Positions 60,544 through 64,000 of a stretch of DNA of 64,000 nucleotides are shown in pieces. Source of the DNA: Limosilactobacillus caccae (GTDB lineage: Bacteria; Bacillota; Bacilli; Lactobacillales; Lactobacillaceae). Location: positions 1 to 64,000 of the forward strand of contig NZ_FTOY01000009.1 in assembly GCF_900156885.1 (NCBI RefSeq). Reading direction: 5' to 3'. The first letter of the stretch is position 1. Each line of letters starts with the position of its first letter. The position numbers were made by a program, and so were the translations under genes. The notes under the pieces are model-generated. The model ran no database searches, was not told the DNA's origin, and saw nothing but the letters and a program-made list of their open reading frames with translations.

Positions 60544-61076
60544 TATTTGGGTTTTCTTTCTGGCTTTGAGGGTCCGAACAGGGACAGCGATTTTTTTAAG
60601 ATATCCCGCTCCAACTTGGTATCGTAAAGTTCTTGATTTTTCTTCGCTAATTCTTCCTTCAATCGTTCTAACTCACTTTTATTGGCGAGTTGACGAACCT
60701 GCTTCTTAGTATGTTTCACTTTAGACGGCCTACCTTTCGGGTGAGGCTTCAAGGCTGTAATGCCGTCTCGCGCAAATTGTGAGCGCCAAGTAGAGATTTG
60801 AGCTACTAAAATATCAAATCGAGACGCTACTTCAGCCATTGATTCCTCATGAGTTTGGTAGTAGTCTATCACATTTAATTTAAAATCAGTGGTGAATGTT
60901 CGTTTGTGTTGACGTTTTTTAAGTGCGTCGACACCGCTCAGCTGGTATCTTTGTACCCATTCAGCGATACGTCGTTCACTAATTTTATATTTTTTACTTA
61001 AATCATAAGTACTTTGAGAGGTTGAAAGGTATTCATGGACGATTTGGGCTTTCAGTTCCGCTTTATATTTGGTCAT
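60543..61076 (-). CDS. IS3-family transposase OrfA
   Basis: The 177-aa DNA-binding part of the IS transposase. Start taken at the ATG of MTKYKAELKAQIVHEYL. It has two helix-turn-helix segments (about residues 15-45 and 60-95: SEVASRF-like AEVASRFDILVAQISTW) and a leucine-zipper coiled coil (about 135-165, LERLKEELAKKNQEL). The A7 slip site is in codons for DILKKSL (60591-60597 on the plus strand). Confidence 0.92.
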   Translation of the reverse strand: MTKYKAELKAQIVHEYLSTSQSTYDLSKKYKISERRIAEWVQRYQLSGVDALKKRQHKRTFTTDFKLNVIDYYQTHEESMAEVASRFDILVAQISTWRSQFARDGITALKPHPKGRPSKVKHTKKQVRQLANKSELERLKEELAKKNQELYDTKLERDILKKSLSLFGPSKPERKPK

Positions 61077-61159
61077 ACAAAAAAGTGCCTCCACAATCAT
61101 TAGACTTTTGTCTAACAATTGTAGGGCACTTCAAAAATCTCCGGCGCTTTTTTATATCG

Positions 61160-62197
61160 TTAGTATTCAACGTGCCATTTGATGGTGCAGGTCTTTTCTT
61201 CACCAGGATGGAGGCTGATGTCACCAAATTCTGGATGGTGCGGGGCATCAGACAGGGTCTGTGCTTCCATTGCTAAACCGAGGTGGGGATGAACTTGCCC
61301 GTGGTTGTAGACGGCAACGTCATCAGAGTTCATCGTGTACATCACAAGAGCATTCCGGTCAGAGTAAAGGGTCATCTTCCGGCCACTTTCTGGGTCCTCA
61401 AGAGTTGCAACCGGCTTGGTCAAGCTGGGAACAACCTCCCAGATATCGTCAAAACCGTTTTCCTTGGTGTCCTTCATTTGTTCAAGGGCATCGCCAAGCT
61501 TAGTTGGGGTGCTAAAGTCAAACGGGGTCCCTTCGTTGGCAATCTTTTCACCAGTCGGGATCTTCCCCTCGTCAACGGCCAAGTGATTTGCGGAGTTGAC
61601 ATAGAGCTTGAGTTGGTCAACTGTCTTAACATTAGCAGCGGCCATGTTCCAGTAGGTATGGTTAGTGGGGTTGAATAGTGTATCGGCATCAGAGCTAGCG
61701 CTAAACTTGAGGCTTAAGAAGTCATCGTTATTAAGCGTGTAGGTAGCCGTTACGTGCATCTTACCAGGGTAAGTGTCAATTTCTGGTGTCAGGGTTAGGC
61801 TGAGGGTGATTGACAATGCGTTGTCGGTAACTTGCGTACTGTCAACATGCCAGATATGACTGTAAAAGCCATTTGTCCCGCCGTGAAGGGCATTCTTACC
61901 TTCATTTTGTTCGATGTGGTATTCCTTACCATTAATAGTAAATTCACCATCACCAATTCGGCCTGCGACCCGACCAATTAAGCGGTTCGTGCAAAAACCG
62001 TTGTTTGTAAAGTCATCAAGGTTTTCGGTCGTTAAGACCATATCCGCCTTACCGCCGTCTTTTGTTGGAACCTTAAATGATTGGAGCAAGCCGGCAAAGT
62101 CTAAGACTGCTGCCTGTACCCCGTTATCATTGGTCAAGATGTACTTAGTAACTTTCTTTCCTTTATATGTGCCAAAAGGAACTTTAGCAATTTCCAT
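61160..62197 (-). CDS. galM: Aldose 1-epimerase (mutarotase)
   Basis: Interconverts alpha and beta forms of galactose and glucose. Start set at the ATG of MEIAKVPFGTYKGKKV, with GAGGAGG upstream; the open frame runs 29 codons further but has no ribosome site. At 345 aa it is standard length. Conserved features are NRLIGRVAGRIGDGEF, catalytic His in LHGGTNGF and FNPTNHTYWN, and Glu in AMEAQTLSDAPHHP. A cre-like site (62270-62283) lies upstream, so catabolite repression by CcpA is likely. Confidence 0.95.
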   Translation of the reverse strand: MEIAKVPFGTYKGKKVTKYILTNDNGVQAAVLDFAGLLQSFKVPTKDGGKADMVLTTENLDDFTNNGFCTNRLIGRVAGRIGDGEFTINGKEYHIEQNEGKNALHGGTNGFYSHIWHVDSTQVTDNALSITLSLTLTPEIDTYPGKMHVTATYTLNNDDFLSLKFSASSDADTLFNPTNHTYWNMAAANVKTVDQLKLYVNSANHLAVDEGKIPTGEKIANEGTPFDFSTPTKLGDALEQMKDTKENGFDDIWEVVPSLTKPVATLEDPESGRKMTLYSDRNALVMYTMNSDDVAVYNHGQVHPHLGLAMEAQTLSDAPHHPEFGDISLHPGEEKTCTIKWHVEY

Positions 62198-62269
62198 AAT
62201 ATATAGCCTCCTCAAAGTAAGCGCTTTAATTGCAAGTCCTATTTTACCACACTTTGTTAGCAAAATAAG

Positions 62270-62283
62270 TGCAATCGTTTGCA
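62270..62283. promoter_or_regulatory. Probable CcpA cre site upstream of galM
   Basis: TGCAATCGTTTGCA, read on the minus strand as TGCAAACGATTGCA, matches the cre consensus TGNAANCGNTNNCA. It lies about 75 bp before galM and near the promoter of the divergent small gene, whose -10 is TAAAAT (62311-62316). A second partial box, AAGCGCTTTAATTGCA, is at about 62219-62234. Confidence 0.8.
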
Positions 62284-62354
62284 CGAAAAGAAAAATTTAA
62301 AAATTGTGGTAAAATTTAGCTAGAAAAGGCAAAATAAAAAGTGGGGTGCGTTCA

Positions 62355-62528
62355 GTGGCGGAAAGTAAGTGGGAAAAGTTTAAACGGTCGTTCAATAAGA
62401 ACTTTATTGATTTTTTAATGATCTTTGCAGCAGAAGATCGCTTTATTCACCAGCATAAGAAGCGGAGCAGTCAGATTAAAGAGCTAGACCGCTACGGTGA
62501 AGAAAAAACGGAAAATGAAAATAAATAG
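62355..62528 (+). CDS. Small hypothetical protein (57 aa)
   Basis: Start taken as the GTG at 62355 with GGGGTG six bases upstream; the GTG at 62346 is an alternative. The protein is highly charged, with a central hydrophobic-aromatic segment FIDFLMIFAAEDRFI and a basic, helical C-terminus (HQHKKRSSQIKELDRY). No family recognised. It is monocistronic, with an extended -10 (TGGTAAAAT) upstream and a terminator after it, and it is divergent from galM. Confidence 0.65.
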   Translation: MAESKWEKFKRSFNKNFIDFLMIFAAEDRFIHQHKKRSSQIKELDRYGEEKTENENK

Positions 62529-62530
62529 GT

Positions 62531-62573
62531 AATAAGCATCAACTCCATTCGCTGAAGATGATGCTTATTTTTT
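62531..62573 (+). terminator. Terminator of the small hypothetical gene
   Basis: An 11-bp stem AATAAGCATCA / TGATGCTTATT with a 17-nt loop, followed by T6. Confidence 0.8.
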
Positions 62574-62913
62574 ATCGGCTGAATTGGAAATGTAATGATG
62601 GATTATTAATAAGTATAACGTTTAGCAATTTAAATAACCGTCAAACCGCTAACTGAAAAACTTAATTAATGATAAGTGAATGATAATTTTTTGGATACAA
62701 AATGACTGTTTGAGTGCGAAATAAATAAAAAATATTCTTTAAATTTATGGAATGATTATTGCTATAAGCTGAATGAAGGCGTTTTTTTTTTTTTTTATCC
62801 TTGATCGATCGAAAGATAAATAAAAACGCCTTGAAAGTGACGGATGGATTACTTAGAATGAGAATGTTGATAGATGCAATTCTTTTTAGAGTTAATTTAT
62901 GGGAGGATTATTT
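62574..62913 (+). promoter_or_regulatory. Upstream region of the coiled-coil surface protein
   Basis: No gene here. The notable element is a run of 15 Ts (62782-62796) inside an inverted repeat AAGGCGTTTTT / AAAAACGCCTT (62776-62786 with 62822-62832). A GATCGATC palindrome sits in its loop (62803-62810). TTGATA at about 62867-62872 may be a -35. The ribosome site GGGAGGA precedes the ATG at 62914. Confidence 0.45.
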
Positions 62914-64000
62914 ATGAGCAATAATCAAATGCATTACAAGATGTACAAAGCAAAGAAAAGCATTGTATACGCAGGATTAATGACCACTGCTACTTTGGCA
63001 GGGCTTACTTTAGCAAACGTAAACACAACGAACGTTCACGCTGATGCAGCCCAACCTGCAGTAGTCGCTACTACACAAGAAAACCAGGCAGTTGATCCAG
63101 TATCTGCTGCACAAAAGAACGTTGATGAAGCTAGCACCGCAGTTGACAACGCTGAAAAGGCAGTTGTTCCTGCTAAGGACGCTAATGACGCTGCACAACA
63201 AAATGTGACAGATGCGAAGAACACTGCCCAAACAACTGCAAAGAATGATGTGAATACTGCTAATGACGCAGCAAACACTGCATTTAACGGTTACAAGGAT
63301 GCTCAAGCAACTGCTGATAGTACTACTAGTATCTCAACCAGCATTGCTAATTCATACGATCAATTTAAGAACGGTAACACTGACAACGCATTGAACGCCG
63401 CTCAACAAGCAGTTACTACTGCTCAAGATCTTTACGGATTCAACAGCTCACAAGTACAAACTGCACAAAACGTAATTGATGCAATCAACAAGTACCAACA
63501 AAACCCAACTGTTTCTAACAAGGATGATGCAGTTAAGGCCCTTACTACTTACGAAGCTTACGCTAATGACCAAATCAAGGCCGCTCAACAAGCAGTTAAC
63601 GATGCCCAAGCTAACCAAGATAAGTTACAAAAGGAACTCGACGTAGCCCTTGCTGCACAAAAGAACGCCAAGACTGCGCTTGACAACGCTAAGTTAGCTA
63701 CTAACCTCGACGCATTAAAGAAGGCTTACGAAGAAGCTTCAGCAAATGCCGCTAAGGCAACGAGTGCACTTAATGATGCTAATAATAAATTGCAAAAAGC
63801 TCAAGATGCTTGGAATACAGCACGGAATAATCAAACAAAAGCTGCTGAAAAGTTAGGTACTACTAACCCAGACATGGCTGCATTGCAAAAGGCTGTTACT
63901 GCGGCTGATGCCCAAGTAAAGTCAACTAAGGCTGATTTAGATGATGCTAATGCTGGCCTTAAGAATGCAACTACCAAGCATGATAATGCACTTAATAATC
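62914..64000 (+). CDS. Coiled-coil surface protein, 3' end beyond the window
   Basis: The open frame runs from the ATG at 62914 past the window end (362 codons visible). The signal region has K-M-Y-K-A-K-K-S-I, a variant of the KxYKxGKxW signal motif, then a hydrophobic helix and cleavage near NVHADAAQ. The visible mature protein is almost all alpha-helical: long Ala/Asn/Asp/Lys heptad repeats (AAQKNVDEASTAVDNAEKAV and similar), as in SEC10/PgrA or M-like streptococcal surface proteins. A wall anchor or further domain would lie beyond the window. Expected on the cell surface, probably as an adhesin stalk. Confidence 0.85.
   Translation, partial: MSNNQMHYKMYKAKKSIVYAGLMTTATLAGLTLANVNTTNVHADAAQPAVVATTQENQAVDPVSAAQKNVDEASTAVDNAEKAVVPAKDANDAAQQNVTDAKNTAQTTAKNDVNTANDAANTAFNGYKDAQATADSTTSISTSIANSYDQFKNGNTDNALNAAQQAVTTAQDLYGFNSSQVQTAQNVIDAINKYQQNPTVSNKDDAVKALTTYEAYANDQIKAAQQAVNDAQANQDKLQKELDVALAAQKNAKTALDNAKLATNLDALKKAYEEASANAAKATSALNDANNKLQKAQDAWNTARNNQTKAAEKLGTTNPDMAALQKAVTAADAQVKSTKADLDDANAGLKNATTKHDNALNN

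Larger units (their letters stand above)
59611..61133 (-). mobile_element. IS3-family insertion sequence (IS150 group), about 1523 bp
   Basis: The outer ends are TGAAGTGC on both sides, part of imperfect 28-bp inverted repeats (both ending in GTTAGACAAAA). A 3-bp AAA on each side (59608-59610 and 61134-61136) fits a 3-bp target duplication, typical of IS150-type elements. It carries orfA and orfB on the minus strand, linked by a probable -1 slip. Both reading frames are intact, so the copy may be active. Confidence 0.9.
59592..61152. terminator. dacA terminator interrupted by an insertion sequence
   Basis: AAAAAAGCGCTGGAGA stands just left of the insertion (59592-59607) and TCTCCGGCGCTTTTTT just right of it (61137-61152). 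Joined without the element they form one hairpin with an AAA loop, a standard intrinsic terminator. The element occupies the loop. Confidence 0.85.

Noticed and set aside
1-64000. CRISPR array, tRNA or rRNA genes, prophage
   Set aside because: No regularly spaced short repeats, no cloverleaf-like sequences and no phage structural or integrase genes were seen; the only repeats are protein modules, regulatory motifs and IS ends.

Overview
The window looks like chromosome of a heterofermentative lactobacillus, most likely Limosilactobacillus (reuteri/mucosae/fermentum group). The evidence is giant Mub-type mucus-binding proteins with LPQTG anchors, oleate hydratase, MFS plus sucrose phosphorylase, a PepV-like dipeptidase, a Lactobacillus-style ktrB/ktrA pair and frequent TTG starts behind strong AGGAGG sites. 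The species call is an inference. I see no tRNA, rRNA, CRISPR array or prophage.

Layout. 1-22.6 kb: two head-to-tail LPxTG adhesin genes. The first is about 16 kb, with its YSIRK signal peptide in a different reading frame from the repeat body; the second is a 1826-aa paralogue. 22.8-23.6 kb: efp with a structured leader. 23.6-28.4 kb: a DNA-damage island, holding a Y-family polymerase operon with a YolD-like protein and, divergently, a two-gene operon (unknown CxC/HxxxH protein plus HerA-like ATPase). Both have LexA boxes. 28.4-36.3 kb: YbjQ, an orphan small-RNA unit, oleate hydratase, ktrB-ktrA-methyltransferase, and hemH-mntH. 36.4-39.2 kb: Rpn-like nuclease, a cysteine-rich leader peptide with terminator ahead of a cysteine synthase, and an FMN reductase. 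39.2-46 kb: an envelope/signalling cluster with a Ser-rich lipoprotein, an LPxTG protein, three membrane zinc-ribbon proteins and an AgrC-like kinase plus LytTR regulator, with paired 20-bp-period repeats at the probable target promoters. 46-54.2 kb: YeiH transporter, esterase, GNAT, an Lsa-like ABC-F protein behind a leader-ORF attenuator, DyP peroxidase, YfcC transporter and dipeptidase. 54.3-57.1 kb: sucrose operon under a twin-operator promoter. 57.3-62.2 kb: serine hydrolase, D,D-carboxypeptidase, an IS3-family element and aldose 1-epimerase. 62.3-64 kb: a small protein and the start of a coiled-coil surface protein cut by the window edge.

The most interesting parts are regulatory: a Cys-Cys-Cys leader peptide attenuator (37.29-37.50 kb), a three-codon leader ORF attenuator before the ABC-F gene (50.0-50.2 kb), shared direct repeats that suggest a LytTR regulon (41.3 and 46.0 kb), and an SOS-controlled HerA-ATPase operon with an unrecognised partner protein (26.1-28.4 kb).
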